This document shows, piece by piece, positions 42,218 through 51,438 of a stretch of DNA of 64,000 nucleotides. The notes under the pieces are model-generated. The model did no database searches. It was not told where the DNA came from and worked only from the letters and a program-made list of their open reading frames with translations. Position numbers and translations under genes: made by a program. Position 1 is the stretch's first letter, and the number at the start of each line of letters is the position of its first letter. The DNA lies in the NCBI RefSeq assembly GCF_002362255.1, contig NZ_LPVV01000040.1, forward strand, positions 124,001 through 188,000, in the 5' to 3' direction. Source of the stretch: Microbacterium sp. SZ1. Its GTDB lineage: Bacteria; Actinomycetota; Actinomycetes; Actinomycetales; Microbacteriaceae.

Positions 42218-43732
42218 TCACTTCACGTCTTCGTCGACCCAGTCCATCGACTTCGTGACGGCCTTGCGCCACAGTCGCAGCTGGCGGTCGCGCTCGCCCT
42301 CGTCCATCGAGGGCTCCCAGCGCTTGTCCTCCTGCCAGTTGGCGGACAGATCGTCGAGGCCGCTCCAGAAGCCGACGGCGAGGCCGGCCGCGTACGCGGC
42401 GCCCAGTGCGGTGGTCTCCGCGACGACCGGGCGCACGACCGGGACGCCGAGCACGTCCGCTTGGAACTGCATGAGCGCGTCGTTGGCGACCATGCCGCCG
42501 TCGACCTTCAGCTCCGACAGATCGACTCCGGCATCCGCGTTGACCGCGTCGAGGACGTCGCGGGTCTGGAACGCCACTGCCTCCAGGGCCGCACGCGCGA
42601 TGTGGTTCTTGTTCGCGTAGCGGGTCAGTCCGACGATCGCGCCGCGTGCGTCCGGACGCCAGTACGGAGCGAACAGACCCGAGAACGCGGGGACGATGTA
42701 GACACCGCCGTTGTCCTCGACCTTGTCGGCCAGCTCCTCGACCTCGGGGGCGGAGGAGATGATGCCGAGCTGGTCGCGCAGCCATTGGATCAGGGATCCG
42801 GTGACGGCGATCGATCCCTCGAGCGCGTAGTGCGTCGGCTGGTCGCCGAGCTTGTACCCGACGGTCGTGAGCAGCCCGTTCTTCGAGCGGACGATCTCCT
42901 CGCCCGTGTTGAAGATCAGGAAGCAGCCGGTGCCGTAGGTGTTCTTGCTCTCGCCCTTGTCGAACGCGGCCTGCCCGAACGTCGCCGCCTGCTGGTCGCC
43001 GAGGATGCCGGCAATCGGTGTCTCGCGCAGGAGCGACGAGCTCTCGGCCGCGCCGTACACCTCGGAGGAGGAGCGGATCTCCGGCATCATCGAGCGCGGC
43101 ACGCCGAACGCCTCGAGGATGTCGTCGCGCCACTCCAGCGTCTCGAGGTCCATGAACATCGTGCGCGAGGCGTTGGTGACGTCGGTCGCGTGCACGCCGC
43201 CGTCGATGCCGCCCGTGAGGTTCCAGAGCACCCAGCTGTCGGTCGTGCCGAAGAGCAGGTCGCCGGCCTCCGCCTTCTCACGAGCGCCGTCGACGTTCTC
43301 GAGGATCCAGGTGATCTTGGTTCCCGAGAAGTAGGTGGCGAGGGGGAGGCCGACGATCGACTTGAAGCGGTCGACGCCCTCCTCTCCGGCCAGACGGTCG
43401 ACGATCTCCTGCGTGCGGGTGTCCTGCCAGACGATCGCGTTGTACACCGGCTTTCCGGTGTTCTTGTCCCAGACGACCGCCGTCTCGCGCTGGTTCGTGA
43501 TGCCGACCGCGGCGATGTCGTGACGGGTGAGGTCGGCGCGGCTCAGAGCGAGGCCGATGACCTCCTGCACGTTGCGCCAGATCTCGGAGGCGTCGTGCTC
43601 GACCCAGCCCGCCTTGGGGAGGATCTGCTCGTGCTCCTTCTGGCCGGTCGCGACGATGCTGCCCTTCTTGTCGAAGATGATCGCGCGGCTCGAGGTCGTG
43701 CCCTGGTCGATCGCGATGATGTAGTCAGCCAT
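42218..43732 (-). CDS. glpK: Glycerol kinase
   Basis: Phosphorylates glycerol to glycerol-3-phosphate with ATP, 504 residues, FGGY fold. The phosphate-binding [13 protein letters not shown] is at the N-terminus. [13 protein letters not shown] and WQDTRT follow, then [11 protein letters not shown] and the C-terminal [13 protein letters not shown] and [16 protein letters not shown], the FGGY signature region. Length equals the family norm. It lies 30 bases downstream of glpF on the same strand; uptake, phosphorylation and oxidation genes are thus in one run (glpD-glpF-glpK). Confidence 0.97.
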   Translation of the reverse strand: MADYIIAIDQGTTSSRAIIFDKKGSIVATGQKEHEQILPKAGWVEHDASEIWRNVQEVIGLALSRADLTRHDIAAVGITNQRETAVVWDKNTGKPVYNAIVWQDTRTQEIVDRLAGEEGVDRFKSIVGLPLATYFSGTKITWILENVDGAREKAEAGDLLFGTTDSWVLWNLTGGIDGGVHATDVTNASRTMFMDLETLEWRDDILEAFGVPRSMMPEIRSSSEVYGAAESSSLLRETPIAGILGDQQAATFGQAAFDKGESKNTYGTGCFLIFNTGEEIVRSKNGLLTTVGYKLGDQPTHYALEGSIAVTGSLIQWLRDQLGIISSAPEVEELADKVEDNGGVYIVPAFSGLFAPYWRPDARGAIVGLTRYANKNHIARAALEAVAFQTRDVLDAVNADAGVDLSELKVDGGMVANDALMQFQADVLGVPVVRPVVAETTALGAAYAAGLAVGFWSGLDDLSANWQEDKRWEPSMDEGERDRQLRLWRKAVTKSMDWVDEDVK

Positions 43733-43762
43733 GGATGTTCTCCTTCGAAGTCAGGTGGCGGT

Positions 43763-44515
43763 TCAGGCGAGGCCGAGGAGGGCCGGTGCGGCGAGGGCGG
43801 CGAGCACGCCACCGACGAGCGGACCCACGACCGGGACCCACGAGTAGGACCAGTCGCTGGAGCCCTTGCCCTTGATCGGCAGGATGGCGTGAGCGATGCG
43901 AGGACCGAGGTCGCGGGCAGGGTTGATGGCGTATCCGGTGGGTCCACCGAGCGAGGCGCCGATACCGACCACGACGAGGGCGACGGGCAGCGCGCTCAGC
44001 GGTCCGAGGCCTCCGGGGACGCCGATGTCGGCGACGCCGTAGTCGGCGAACGCGAACACCGCGAACACGAGCACGAATGTCCCGATGACCTCGGTGACGA
44101 GGTTCCAGCCGTAGGAGCGGATGGCGGGGCCGGTCGAGAACACGCCGAGCTTGTTGGCGGGCTCGGGTTCCTCGTCGAAGTGCTGCTTGTACGCGAGCCA
44201 CACGAGGATGGCGCCGACGATCGCGCCGAGGAGTTCCGCGCCGGTCGCGGTCGCGAACTGCGAGAAGTCGATCTTGCCGGCGACCAGCAGACCGATGCCG
44301 ACCGCGGGGTTGAGGATCGCACCGGAGTACGCCGAGGCGAGGACACCCACGAAGACCGCGAGACCCCAACCCCAGTTGACCATCAGGAAGCCGCCGCCGT
44401 AGCCCTTGTTCTTGGCCAGGGCGACGTTGGCGACGACTCCGCATCCGAGGAGGATCAGCAGCGCTGTGCCGACGAACTCCGACAGGAAGTAGAGACCGAG
44501 ATTCACATCAGTCAT
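43763..44515 (-). CDS. glpF: Glycerol uptake facilitator (aquaglyceroporin)
   Basis: MIP-family channel of 250 residues with six membrane spans and two half-helix loops. The two pore motifs are NPAVG (where NPA is intact) and NPARD after GPTGYAINPARDLGPR. Asp following the second NPA (NPARD) is the glycerol-conducting signature rather than the water-only one. It is followed by glpK and preceded by glpD across a 97-base gap that holds a hairpin. The ribosome site is weak (GAAAGG, 11 bases before the ATG). Confidence 0.95.
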   Translation of the reverse strand: MTDVNLGLYFLSEFVGTALLILLGCGVVANVALAKNKGYGGGFLMVNWGWGLAVFVGVLASAYSGAILNPAVGIGLLVAGKIDFSQFATATGAELLGAIVGAILVWLAYKQHFDEEPEPANKLGVFSTGPAIRSYGWNLVTEVIGTFVLVFAVFAFADYGVADIGVPGGLGPLSALPVALVVVGIGASLGGPTGYAINPARDLGPRIAHAILPIKGKGSSDWSYSWVPVVGPLVGGVLAALAAPALLGLA

Positions 44516-44538
44516 GTCTTCTTTGACCTTTCTCGCGT

Positions 44539-44564
44539 GTCAGGGCCCCTCTGCCCCGACACTT
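44539..44564. other. Hairpin with T-tail between glpD and glpF
   Basis: GTGTCAGGGC and GCCCCGACAC form nine pairs with one A-C mismatch around a six-base loop. The T-rich tail TTTTCT (44565-44570) follows on the plus strand, opposite to the genes, so as a terminator it would stop antisense transcription. On the sense strand it lies just upstream of the glpF ribosome site and may be an mRNA processing or stabilising structure. Confidence 0.5.
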
Positions 44565-44612
44565 TTCTGTTGTTGTGGTTCGTCGCGAGGAGGGCGACGG
44601 TCGGAGGTCCCG

Positions 44613-46322
44613 TCAGCCGCGGGTGCGGGACGGGATGTGAAGTCCGTGGCGCTCGTTCAACAGCGTCCGAGTCTCCTCGATCTCGGCGTCGTGGCGGTCG
44701 CGATCCCAGTCGAGCAGCGACGCCAGGGCGTCGGCCAGCTCGTCCAGCACCTCGGCGTCGGCACTGCCGGTGAAGGCGATGCTGGTGCGGCGCAGGACGA
44801 CGTCCTGGAGCCGTGCGACGAGCTCGTTGCGCACCATCCACTCGAGCTCCCGCGTCGAGAGGTCGCCGTCGGCGAGAGGAGCGTCGTCACCCTGCTCGAT
44901 GAAGGCCCAGACCTCCGCGGCGCGAGTGCCGTAGCGGGCCAGCAGCTTCTCGGCACGCTCGCCGGCGCCTCCCAGGTGCTCCTGGATCCAGATGCGACGG
45001 GCCTTCTCGGTGCGCGGGAAGTCGCGCCCTCCGCCGATCGCACGACCGGCGGTCGAGACCGTCCGGGTGCGCCCGATGAGGTCGAGCACGACGTCGGAGA
45101 GCGATTCGCCCAGTGCGCGGAAGGTGGTCCACTTGCCGCCCACGAGGCTGACGAGCGGGGTCGCGCCCTTCCTGTCGACCTCGACGCGGTAGTCACGCGA
45201 GACGAACCCGGGCGCGGTGTCCTCGTGACGGGGGAGCGGGCGGATGCCGGAGAAGTTGAACACGATCTGCTCGCGCGTCACAGCGATCTGCGGGAACACG
45301 TGGTGGATGAGGTCGAAGAAGTAGTCGATCTCCTCCTCGGTGCACACCGGGACCTCGCGGGGGTCGGCGTCGATGTCGGTCGTGCCGACGAGCACCCGGC
45401 CCTTGAGCGGGTAGATCAGCACGATGCGACCGTCGGAGTGCTCGAAGAAGATCTCGCGGCCGCGGGTGGCCTCGAGGAGCTCCGGGTGGTCGAGCACGAT
45501 GTGCGAGCCCTTGGTGCCGCCCATGAAGTGTGTGTCGGCGCCCAGCGCGTCGTTGGTGAGGTCGGTCCACGGGCCGGAGGCGTTGACGACGACGTCGGCC
45601 GCGACCGAGAACTCGGTGCCGCTCTCGCGGTCCCGCAGCACGACCTTGTCACCGTCGCGGGAGACGGCCTCGACGTAGTTCAGAGCCACGGCGCCGGGGT
45701 GGGCGGCGCGACCGTCCTGCAGCACGTCCAGAGCGAGGCGCTCGGGGTCGTGCATCGAGGCGTCGTAGTACGTGGCGGTGTACTTGATGTTCGGGTCGAG
45801 GTGCGGGAGCTCCGCGAGCGACTTCTTGCGACCGAGGAAGCGGTGACGCGGAACCGTGCCCCCGTCGCGCGAGAACGTGTCGTAGATCGTCAGGCCGATC
45901 TTGATCAGGAACGCACCGCGCTCCTGCGGCTTGCCGCTCTTGTGCGTCAGGAAGCGCAGCGGGGCGGACAGGATGCCGGAGAACGTCGAGTAGATCGGAA
46001 TGGTCGTCTGCAGCGGCTTGACGTAGTGGGGAGCGATCTTCAGCAGACCGTTGCGCTCCTCCACCGACTCGCGGACCAGACGGAACTCGCCGTTCTCAAG
46101 GTAGCGGATGCCGCCGTGGATCATGTGGCTCGACGCTGCGGATGCCCCCGAGGCGAAGTCGCCGCGTTCGACGAGGACGACGTCGACGCCCTGCAGGGCG
46201 AGGTCGCGGAACGTGGAGATGCCGTTGATCCCTGCTCCGATGATGAGGACGCTGGTGCGCCCTGCTTCGCGAACGGCGCGGACCTCTGCGCGCTCCGGTG
46301 ACGAGTGTGTCGACTCGATCAT
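44613..46322 (-). CDS. glpD: Glycerol-3-phosphate dehydrogenase, FAD-dependent
   Basis: Oxidises glycerol-3-phosphate to dihydroxyacetone phosphate at the membrane and passes electrons to quinones. It has 569 residues. The FAD-binding loop IIGAGINGIS lies near residue 28, with SSHMIHGGIRYLENGEF (family signature) and the second signature GGKWTTFRALGE further on. The C-terminal DUF2235-like/DAO_C part has RTEKARRIWIQEHLGG. GGGAGG lies seven bases before the ATG at 46322; longer frames run into the divergent regulator. It is first gene of the glycerol run and divergent from the SorC/DeoR regulator. Confidence 0.96.
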   Translation of the reverse strand: MIESTHSSPERAEVRAVREAGRTSVLIIGAGINGISTFRDLALQGVDVVLVERGDFASGASAASSHMIHGGIRYLENGEFRLVRESVEERNGLLKIAPHYVKPLQTTIPIYSTFSGILSAPLRFLTHKSGKPQERGAFLIKIGLTIYDTFSRDGGTVPRHRFLGRKKSLAELPHLDPNIKYTATYYDASMHDPERLALDVLQDGRAAHPGAVALNYVEAVSRDGDKVVLRDRESGTEFSVAADVVVNASGPWTDLTNDALGADTHFMGGTKGSHIVLDHPELLEATRGREIFFEHSDGRIVLIYPLKGRVLVGTTDIDADPREVPVCTEEEIDYFFDLIHHVFPQIAVTREQIVFNFSGIRPLPRHEDTAPGFVSRDYRVEVDRKGATPLVSLVGGKWTTFRALGESLSDVVLDLIGRTRTVSTAGRAIGGGRDFPRTEKARRIWIQEHLGGAGERAEKLLARYGTRAAEVWAFIEQGDDAPLADGDLSTRELEWMVRNELVARLQDVVLRRTSIAFTGSADAEVLDELADALASLLDWDRDRHDAEIEETRTLLNERHGLHIPSRTRG

Positions 46323-46386
46323 CTTCGACCTCCCTGTGGTGCTTGCCCCCAGCATCGACCCGTACGACCCTCGCGCGCAAGCCCGC

Positions 46387-46400
46387 TGCACATATGTGCA
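46387..46400. promoter_or_regulatory. Perfect 14-bp palindrome, probable operator of the glp regulator
   Basis: TGCACATATGTGCA lies in the 102-base gap between divergent glpD and the SorC/DeoR regulator, 65 bases before glpD and 25 bases before the regulator start. Perfect symmetry and position fit the regulator's own binding site. It overlaps where a regulator promoter would be expected, so autoregulation is likely. Confidence 0.65.
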
Positions 46401-46424
46401 AGGATCGGTGTCGAGGAGGATGCC

Positions 46425-47396
46425 ATGCCCCACACTGAGCCGGGATCCCGCGACTCCAAGCTGATCGCGGCGCTCACTGCCGCGCAGCTCTACTACATGC
46501 AGGACAAGACCATGGAGGTCATCGCAAAGGAGTTGAAGACCTCCCGGTCCTCGGTCTCGCGTCTCCTGAGCTTCGCGCGGGAGAGCGGTCTCGTCGACAT
46601 CCGCATCAATTCGCCGCTCGAACGGCTCGGGATGCTGGAGCAGCGGATCCGCGACCGGCACCGAGTGGTGGCGCACGTCGTGCCGACGCCGGAGATCGTG
46701 AGCGAGGTGGAGCGGCTCGAACGGGTGGCGCTGACGGCCGGCCGACTGCTCTCGCAGTTCGTCGACTCGAACATGATCGTCGGAGTGGCGTGGGGGTCGA
46801 CGATCAGCGCGGTGAGCCGTGGACTCACGCAGAAGGAGACGCACAACACCACGTTCGTGCAGCTCAACGGCGCCGGCAACACGCAGACGAGCGGCGTCGA
46901 GTACTCGAGCGACATCCTGCAGCGCTTCGGCAGCGCCTTCGGCGCCCAGGTGCAGCAGTTCCCCGTGCCGGCGTTCTTCGACGATCCGTCGACGCGTGAG
47001 GCCATGTGGCGCGAGCGCAGCACGCGCCGGGTGCTCGACCTTCAGGCGAAGATGGACATCGCCGTCTTCAGTCTCGGGTCGCCGGCCGCCGAGGTCCCGA
47101 GCCGGGTCTACGTCGGCGGCTACCTGAGCCGGGACGACTACCGCAGCCTCCGCGAAGACCACGCGATCGGTGACGTCGCGACGGTGTTCTTCCGGGCTGA
47201 CGGGTCGTGGAAGGACATCCGCGTCAACGCACGTGCGACCGGACCCGGTCTCGACAGGCTGCGTCGGGTGCCGCGTCGCGTGTGCGTCGTGTCCGGCATC
47301 CCGAAACTGGCGAGCTTGCGCGCGGCGATCGCCGCCGACCTCGTCACCGATGTCGTCCTCGACGAGGGGCTCGCCCGCCGTCTGGTGGACGACTGA
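46425..47396 (+). CDS. SorC/DeoR-type sugar-binding transcriptional regulator
   Basis: A 323-residue regulator. The helix-turn-helix is at about 15-60 (KTMEVIAKELKTSRSSVSRLL), followed by the PF04198 sugar-phosphate-binding domain with GVAWGSTISAVSRGL near residue 125, the phosphate-binding loop, and a C-terminal half ending in VVLDEGLARRLV. GAGGAGG lies five bases before the ATG. It is divergent from glpD with a perfect palindrome between them; glycerol-3-phosphate or a related sugar phosphate is the likely inducer. The link to glycerol is inferred from position. Confidence 0.9.
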   Translation: MPHTEPGSRDSKLIAALTAAQLYYMQDKTMEVIAKELKTSRSSVSRLLSFARESGLVDIRINSPLERLGMLEQRIRDRHRVVAHVVPTPEIVSEVERLERVALTAGRLLSQFVDSNMIVGVAWGSTISAVSRGLTQKETHNTTFVQLNGAGNTQTSGVEYSSDILQRFGSAFGAQVQQFPVPAFFDDPSTREAMWRERSTRRVLDLQAKMDIAVFSLGSPAAEVPSRVYVGGYLSRDDYRSLREDHAIGDVATVFFRADGSWKDIRVNARATGPGLDRLRRVPRRVCVVSGIPKLASLRAAIAADLVTDVVLDEGLARRLVDD

Positions 47397-47399
47397 CAG

Positions 47400-48551
47400 T
47401 CAGGGCGCCTCGGTCGAGCCCTCCGGGCCCGACCGGAACTCCCGGATCAGGTGCTGCACGACAGCCCGGAGGTCGCCGCCCGTGGCGTTCGCGATCATGA
47501 GCTGCCGCTCATAGCTGGCGCCGTTGCCGAGGATCGTCGAGATGCTCCCGAATTCCCGCACGCATCCCAGCTCCACCGCCACGGGCGCGAGCTCGTCGAG
47601 GACCTCGGCGAGGTGATCCCGCACCGGTCGCTGTGTGCCATCGGCGTCGACGATCAGACGCGCGTCGAGTCCGTAACGCGCCGCGCGCCACTTGTTCTCC
47701 CTGTGGTACCACGACGGCATGGTCGGCAGTTCCCGCCCCTCGTCCATCTCGCGAGAGAAGTGTTCGACCAGGACCTGCACGAGAGCGGCGACGGCGGCGA
47801 GCTCCGGCAGCGTCGAGAGCCCGTCGCACGCGCGGACCTCGATGGTTCCCCAGCGAGGAGCCGGCCGGATGTCCCAGCGGACCTCGGTGGCATCGGCCAT
47901 GACACCGGTCCTGACCATGTCGTCGAGGTACGACTCGTACGCGGACCAGTCGGGTAGCTGCCAGGGCAGACCTGCAGTGGGGAGCTGCTGGAAGACGAGG
48001 GCGCGGTTGGACGCGTACCCCGTGCGCTCACCGGCCCAGAACGGGCTGGAGGCCGACAGGGCCTGGAGATGGGGGAGGTACCCCGAGAGGGCGTTGATGA
48101 TCGGGATGACCTTGCGCTTGTCCTCGACACCGATGTGCACGTGGATGCCCCAGATCATCATGTTGCGTCCCCACCACTGGGTGCGCTCGATGAGCGTGTG
48201 ATACCGGGTCTTGTCCGTGACCTCCTGGTCGTACCACTGGGCGAAGGGATGGCTGCCGGCCGACAGCAGCTCGACGCCGGCCGGGTCGGTCGCGGTCCGC
48301 ACGGCCGCGATCGCGTTCGCGATGTCGTCGACGGCGTGTGCGACCGAGTCTCCGACTCCGCTCGTGACCTCGATGGTGTTCGTCAGGAGCTCGCCCGTCA
48401 CCGTGTACCGCTCGTCCGCGCTGTTCGCCTCCAGCGCCTCCAACAGCTCGGGAGCGCGCCCGACGAGGTCGCCGGTCGCCGGATCGGCGAGCATGATCTC
48501 CCATTCCAGACCGACGGTGGACCGGTCGGAGGCGGCGAACTCGAGTGTCAC
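47400..48551 (-). CDS. Carboxylate-amine ligase, GCS2 family (YbdK-like)
   Basis: A 383-residue member of the glutamate-cysteine ligase type 2 family (YbdK/EgtA group). [10 protein letters not shown] near the N-terminus carries the metal/ATP Glu residues. [14 protein letters not shown] holds the conserved His, and [19 protein letters not shown] the Arg/Glu pattern. Members make glutamate-cysteine or other gamma-glutamyl amide bonds; in actinobacteria some serve mycothiol-independent thiol or ergothioneine pathways. The product cannot be named. Two in-frame GTGs exist (48557 and 48551); I prefer 48551 because CAGACT ends six bases before it. Confidence 0.83.
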   Translation of the reverse strand: MTLEFAASDRSTVGLEWEIMLADPATGDLVGRAPELLEALEANSADERYTVTGELLTNTIEVTSGVGDSVAHAVDDIANAIAAVRTATDPAGVELLSAGSHPFAQWYDQEVTDKTRYHTLIERTQWWGRNMMIWGIHVHIGVEDKRKVIPIINALSGYLPHLQALSASSPFWAGERTGYASNRALVFQQLPTAGLPWQLPDWSAYESYLDDMVRTGVMADATEVRWDIRPAPRWGTIEVRACDGLSTLPELAAVAALVQVLVEHFSREMDEGRELPTMPSWYHRENKWRAARYGLDARLIVDADGTQRPVRDHLAEVLDELAPVAVELGCVREFGSISTILGNGASYERQLMIANATGGDLRAVVQHLIREFRSGPEGSTEAP

Positions 48552-48557
48552 CCGCAC

Positions 48558-48563
48558 AGTCTG
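48558..48563 (-). promoter_or_regulatory. -10 box of the GCS2-family gene (leaderless)
   Basis: CAGACT on the minus strand ends six bases before the GTG at 48551. Confidence 0.45.
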
Positions 48564-48605
48564 GCACGCGACAGAGGCGACACGACGAGCATCGTGTCGC
48601 CGCGT

Positions 48606-48665
48606 TTCGCGAGCGGTCGACGGATCTGGCAGAATAGAGGGTCGGACGACGTGCTCGACCCTCTA
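48606..48665 (+). promoter_or_regulatory. rpsP promoter with overlapping inverted repeat
   Basis: TTCGCG (48606-48611) and CAGAAT (48630-48635) with 18 bases between them are the probable promoter; rplS has the same CAGAAT box. TAGAGGGTCG (48635-48644) and CGACCCTCTA (48656-48665) form a perfect 10-bp inverted repeat with an 11-base loop that begins in the -10 box and spans the start site. This could be an operator or an early transcript hairpin. The rest of the 120-base leader shows nothing clear. Confidence 0.5.
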
Positions 48666-48758
48666 TCCAGCACGAGTCCTCCCTCTGAGCTTCCGCCGGA
48701 TGTGCACCCCACTCTCCAGGCGACCGGTTCGTTTCCTTCCACACAATTCAGGAGAATC

Positions 48759-49196
48759 GTGGCTGTCAAGATTCGTCTCAAGCGCCTGGGCAAGATCCGT
48801 GCGCCCTACTACCGCATCGTCGTCGCCGACTCGCGCACCAAGCGCGACGGTCGCGTGATCGAGGAGATCGGCAAGTACCACCCGACCGAGGAGCCCTCGT
48901 TCATCGAGATCGACTCCGAGCGTGCGCAGTACTGGCTGTCCGTCGGCGCCCAGCCGACCGAGCAGGTCACCGCGCTCCTCAAGATCACGGGCGACTGGGG
49001 CACCTTCAAGGGTGACAAGGACGCGAAGTCCACCCTCAAGGTCGCCGACGAGAAGGCCGCTTTCGAGGCGGACTCGTCGAAGAAGTCGGTCATCAAGCCC
49101 AAGGCGGAGAAGAAGGAGGAGGCCCCCGCTGAGGAGGCTCCCGCCGCCGAGGCCGACGCGGAGGCCGCTGAGGCTCCCGCCGCCGACTCCGAGTAA
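48759..49196 (+). CDS. rpsP: 30S ribosomal protein S16 with acidic C-terminal tail
   Basis: Ribosomal protein bS16, 145 residues. The core (1-85), starting (V)[25 protein letters not shown], is standard. Residues from about 100 on form an Ala/Glu/Lys tail ([20 protein letters not shown]) that is absent in E. coli and common in actinobacteria. GTG start with AGGAG four bases upstream. It heads rpsP-khpA-rimM-trmD, with gaps of 6, 4 and 20 bases. Confidence 0.96.
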   Translation: MAVKIRLKRLGKIRAPYYRIVVADSRTKRDGRVIEEIGKYHPTEEPSFIEIDSERAQYWLSVGAQPTEQVTALLKITGDWGTFKGDKDAKSTLKVADEKAAFEADSSKKSVIKPKAEKKEEAPAEEAPAAEADAEAAEAPAADSE

Positions 49197-49202
49197 TCCG
49201 CC

Positions 49203-49433
49203 GTGCTCGCCGCCGCGCTCGAACACATCGTCAAGGGGATCGTCGATCACCCTGAGGATGTCCGCATCAACGCCTCCACGTCGCCGCGAGGCGATCTCCT
49301 CGAGGTGCGTGTGCACCCCGATGACCGTGGACGCGTGATCGGGCGCGGCGGCCGCACCGCGAAAGCACTGCGCACGCTCGTCTCCGCCCTGGCGGACGGG
49401 CGCCGCGTCCGCGTCGATGTCGCGGACGACTGA
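49203..49433 (+). CDS. khpA: KH-domain RNA-binding protein KhpA
   Basis: A single KH domain of 76 residues with the RNA-binding loop VIGRGGRTAKALR (GXXG motif). KhpA pairs with KhpB in many Gram-positive bacteria and influences small RNAs and cell division; whether KhpB exists here is outside the window. GTG start six bases after rpsP. The location between rpsP and rimM is conserved across actinobacteria. Confidence 0.92.
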   Translation: MLAAALEHIVKGIVDHPEDVRINASTSPRGDLLEVRVHPDDRGRVIGRGGRTAKALRTLVSALADGRRVRVDVADD

Positions 49434-49437
49434 CGTG

Positions 49438-50055
49438 GTGCCGAAAGATCGCAACCAGGGCAAGAACCAGCTCCGCGTGGGGCGTCTCGTCAAGGCCCAC
49501 GGCCTCAAGGGTGCGCTGAAGCTGGAGCTGTACACCGACAACCCCGAGCGACGTTTCACTCCGGGCGCCGAGTTCACGTTGCAGGTGCCCGAGGCATCTC
49601 CGTGGCACGGCAAGACCGTCACGGTCCGCGAGTACCGCGTCATGAACGCGAATTCCGTCGTCTTCTTCCAGGACGTCGACGATCGCGACGCCGCCGAGAG
49701 CCTCGTGCGCGCGATCCTCTGGATCGACCAGGACTCCGACGAGCCCGAGGACAACGCCTGGTACGACCACCAGCTCGTCGGGTTGGACGTCGTGCGCGAC
49801 GACTCCGTCGTCGGTCGCGTGATCCGCGTCGAGCACCTGCCCGCCCAGGACCTTCTCATCGTCAAGGCGCGCGAGCAGGAGATCATGGTCCCCTTCGTCG
49901 AGGCCATCGTGCCGACCGTCGACATCGCCGCGGGACGGGTCATCGTGACGCCGCCCGCCGGGTTGTTCGAGGAGGTGCCGGACGCCGACGACGGCGGGAA
50001 CGCGGAGACCGACGCGGATGCCGGTGAGTCGTCCGATTCCGACGCGACCTCCTGA
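49438..50055 (+). CDS. rimM: 16S rRNA maturation protein RimM
   Basis: Assists 30S head assembly by binding S19. It has about 205 residues. The N-terminal domain begins [20 protein letters not shown] (the GRI/VKxHGLKGxL signature), followed by the PRC-barrel domain from about 95 ([13 protein letters not shown]). The C-terminal tail is acidic and Asp/Ser-rich, a frequent actinobacterial extension. The start is one of two adjacent GTG codons (49435 or 49438); neither has a ribosome site, so translation is probably coupled to khpA. Confidence 0.94.
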   Translation: MPKDRNQGKNQLRVGRLVKAHGLKGALKLELYTDNPERRFTPGAEFTLQVPEASPWHGKTVTVREYRVMNANSVVFFQDVDDRDAAESLVRAILWIDQDSDEPEDNAWYDHQLVGLDVVRDDSVVGRVIRVEHLPAQDLLIVKAREQEIMVPFVEAIVPTVDIAAGRVIVTPPAGLFEEVPDADDGGNAETDADAGESSDSDATS

Positions 50056-50075
50056 GCGCTGACCCGGTTCCCCTC

Positions 50076-50777
50076 GTGCGCATCGACGTCGTCTCGATCT
50101 TCCCGTCGTACTTCGACGGTCTGACCCTCTCGCTGCTCGGCAAGGCCCGGAGCACCGGTCTGCTCGACCTGAACGTTCACGATCTGCGCGACTGGACCCA
50201 CGATCGGCACCGCACGGTCGACGACACCCCGTACGGCGGTGGCGCCGGCATGGTCATGAAGCCGGAGCCGTGGGCCGCCGCGCTCGACGACCTCGTGGCG
50301 ATCGACGCGTCGGTTCGACCGACCATCATCTTCCCCTCTCCCGCAGGCGAGGTGTTCACGCAGGCCTCGGCGCGCGAGCTGAGCGGGAGCGACCACCTCA
50401 TCTTCGGATGCGGGCGCTACGAGGGCATCGACGAGCGCGTGTTCGAGTATGCGGCGACACGCGGCGAGGTGCGGCTGATCAGCCTCGGCGACTACGTGCT
50501 GAACGGGGGAGAGGTCGCGACGATGGCGATGATCGAGGCCATCGGCCGACTGATCCCCGGCGTGGTCGGCAACCCCGAGAGCCTCGTCGAGGAATCTCAC
50601 GAGGACGGTCTGCTCGAGTACCCGTCGTACACGAAGCCCTCCCTGTGGCGGGACCGGCCCGTGCCCGAGGTGCTGCTCAGCGGCAACCACGCCGCCATCG
50701 CCGCGTGGCGGCGCGAGCAGCAGTTCGATCGCACCCGGCTCCGCCGTCCCGATCTGCTGTCGGACGACGAGTCCTAG
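50076..50777 (+). CDS. trmD: tRNA (guanine-37-N1)-methyltransferase
   Basis: SPOUT-class methyltransferase that protects tRNAs with G36G37 from frameshifting. It has 233 residues. The N-terminus [15 protein letters not shown] is conserved, [17 protein letters not shown] and the trefoil-knot region [15 protein letters not shown] hold the SAM-binding parts, and [15 protein letters not shown] follows. GTG start, 20 bases after rimM. Its stop overlaps the convergent phosphatase gene by four bases. Confidence 0.96.
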   Translation: MRIDVVSIFPSYFDGLTLSLLGKARSTGLLDLNVHDLRDWTHDRHRTVDDTPYGGGAGMVMKPEPWAAALDDLVAIDASVRPTIIFPSPAGEVFTQASARELSGSDHLIFGCGRYEGIDERVFEYAATRGEVRLISLGDYVLNGGEVATMAMIEAIGRLIPGVVGNPESLVEESHEDGLLEYPSYTKPSLWRDRPVPEVLLSGNHAAIAAWRREQQFDRTRLRRPDLLSDDES

Positions 50778-51367
50778 AGCATCCGCTCGCCGCGACGGTC
50801 GATCTCGAAGACCACTCCATGCGGATGCCGGAGCGCCAGCGCGCTCGAGGCATCCAGCCCGCGGAGCTCGGCGCGCAGCATCCGCCCGATCATCTCGTGG
50901 CTGACGATGAGCGGGGTGCCCGATGCGAGCCATCCGCAGGACGACAGCGCTCGGCGTGCGCGCGCACGCGCCTGCGCGTAGCTCTCGCCGCCGGGGAACG
51001 CCCAGCCGTAGCGGTTCGCTGCGCGTTCCTCCCTGGCGGAGGGAAAGCGCACGTCGATCTCGTCCCAGGTCATTCCCGCCATCCGCCCGTGATGGATCTC
51101 GGCGAGCTCCGGGATCTCGACGAGGTCGACTCCCAGCCGCTCGGCGATCACGGCGGCGGTGCGCAGAGCCCGCCCCAGCGGGCTGGAGCAGACGACCGTG
51201 ACGTCCTGGCCGACGAGTCGCTCGGCTATGGATGCTGCCTGCCGCTCGCCCTCGGCGGTCAGAGGCGAGTCCAGCTGCCCGTGGAGCCGGTGCTCCAGAT
51301 TCCACTCCGTCTGGCCGTGACGGGACAGGAGCACTCGCTCCGGCACGCGACGGTCCTGGGGAATCAT
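50774..51367 (-). CDS. Histidine phosphatase (phosphoglycerate-mutase-like)
   Basis: A 197-residue histidine phosphatase. The catalytic [10 protein letters not shown] (RHG) is near residue 15, the second His lies in [10 protein letters not shown], and the [12 protein letters not shown] region supplies the acid/base Glu. It may be a phosphoglycerate mutase-like or alpha-ribazole-type phosphatase; the substrate is unknown. CATCCT on the minus strand (51374-51379) ends six bases before the ATG, fitting the leaderless pattern. It is convergent with trmD and divergent from the methyltransferase gene. Confidence 0.9.
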   Translation of the reverse strand: MIPQDRRVPERVLLSRHGQTEWNLEHRLHGQLDSPLTAEGERQAASIAERLVGQDVTVVCSSPLGRALRTAAVIAERLGVDLVEIPELAEIHHGRMAGMTWDEIDVRFPSAREERAANRYGWAFPGGESYAQARARARRALSSCGWLASGTPLIVSHEMIGRMLRAELRGLDASSALALRHPHGVVFEIDRRGERML

Positions 51368-51426
51368 GCCCCCAGGATGGCATAGGCGGTGCGAGGCGTC
51401 GACGGAGGGTCGAAGCGACGGACTGA

Positions 51427-51432
51427 TACCGT
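51427..51432 (+). promoter_or_regulatory. -10 box of the methyltransferase-glycosylase pair (leaderless)
   Basis: TACCGT ends six bases before the ATG at 51439. Confidence 0.5.
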
Positions 51433-51438
51433 CGGAGC

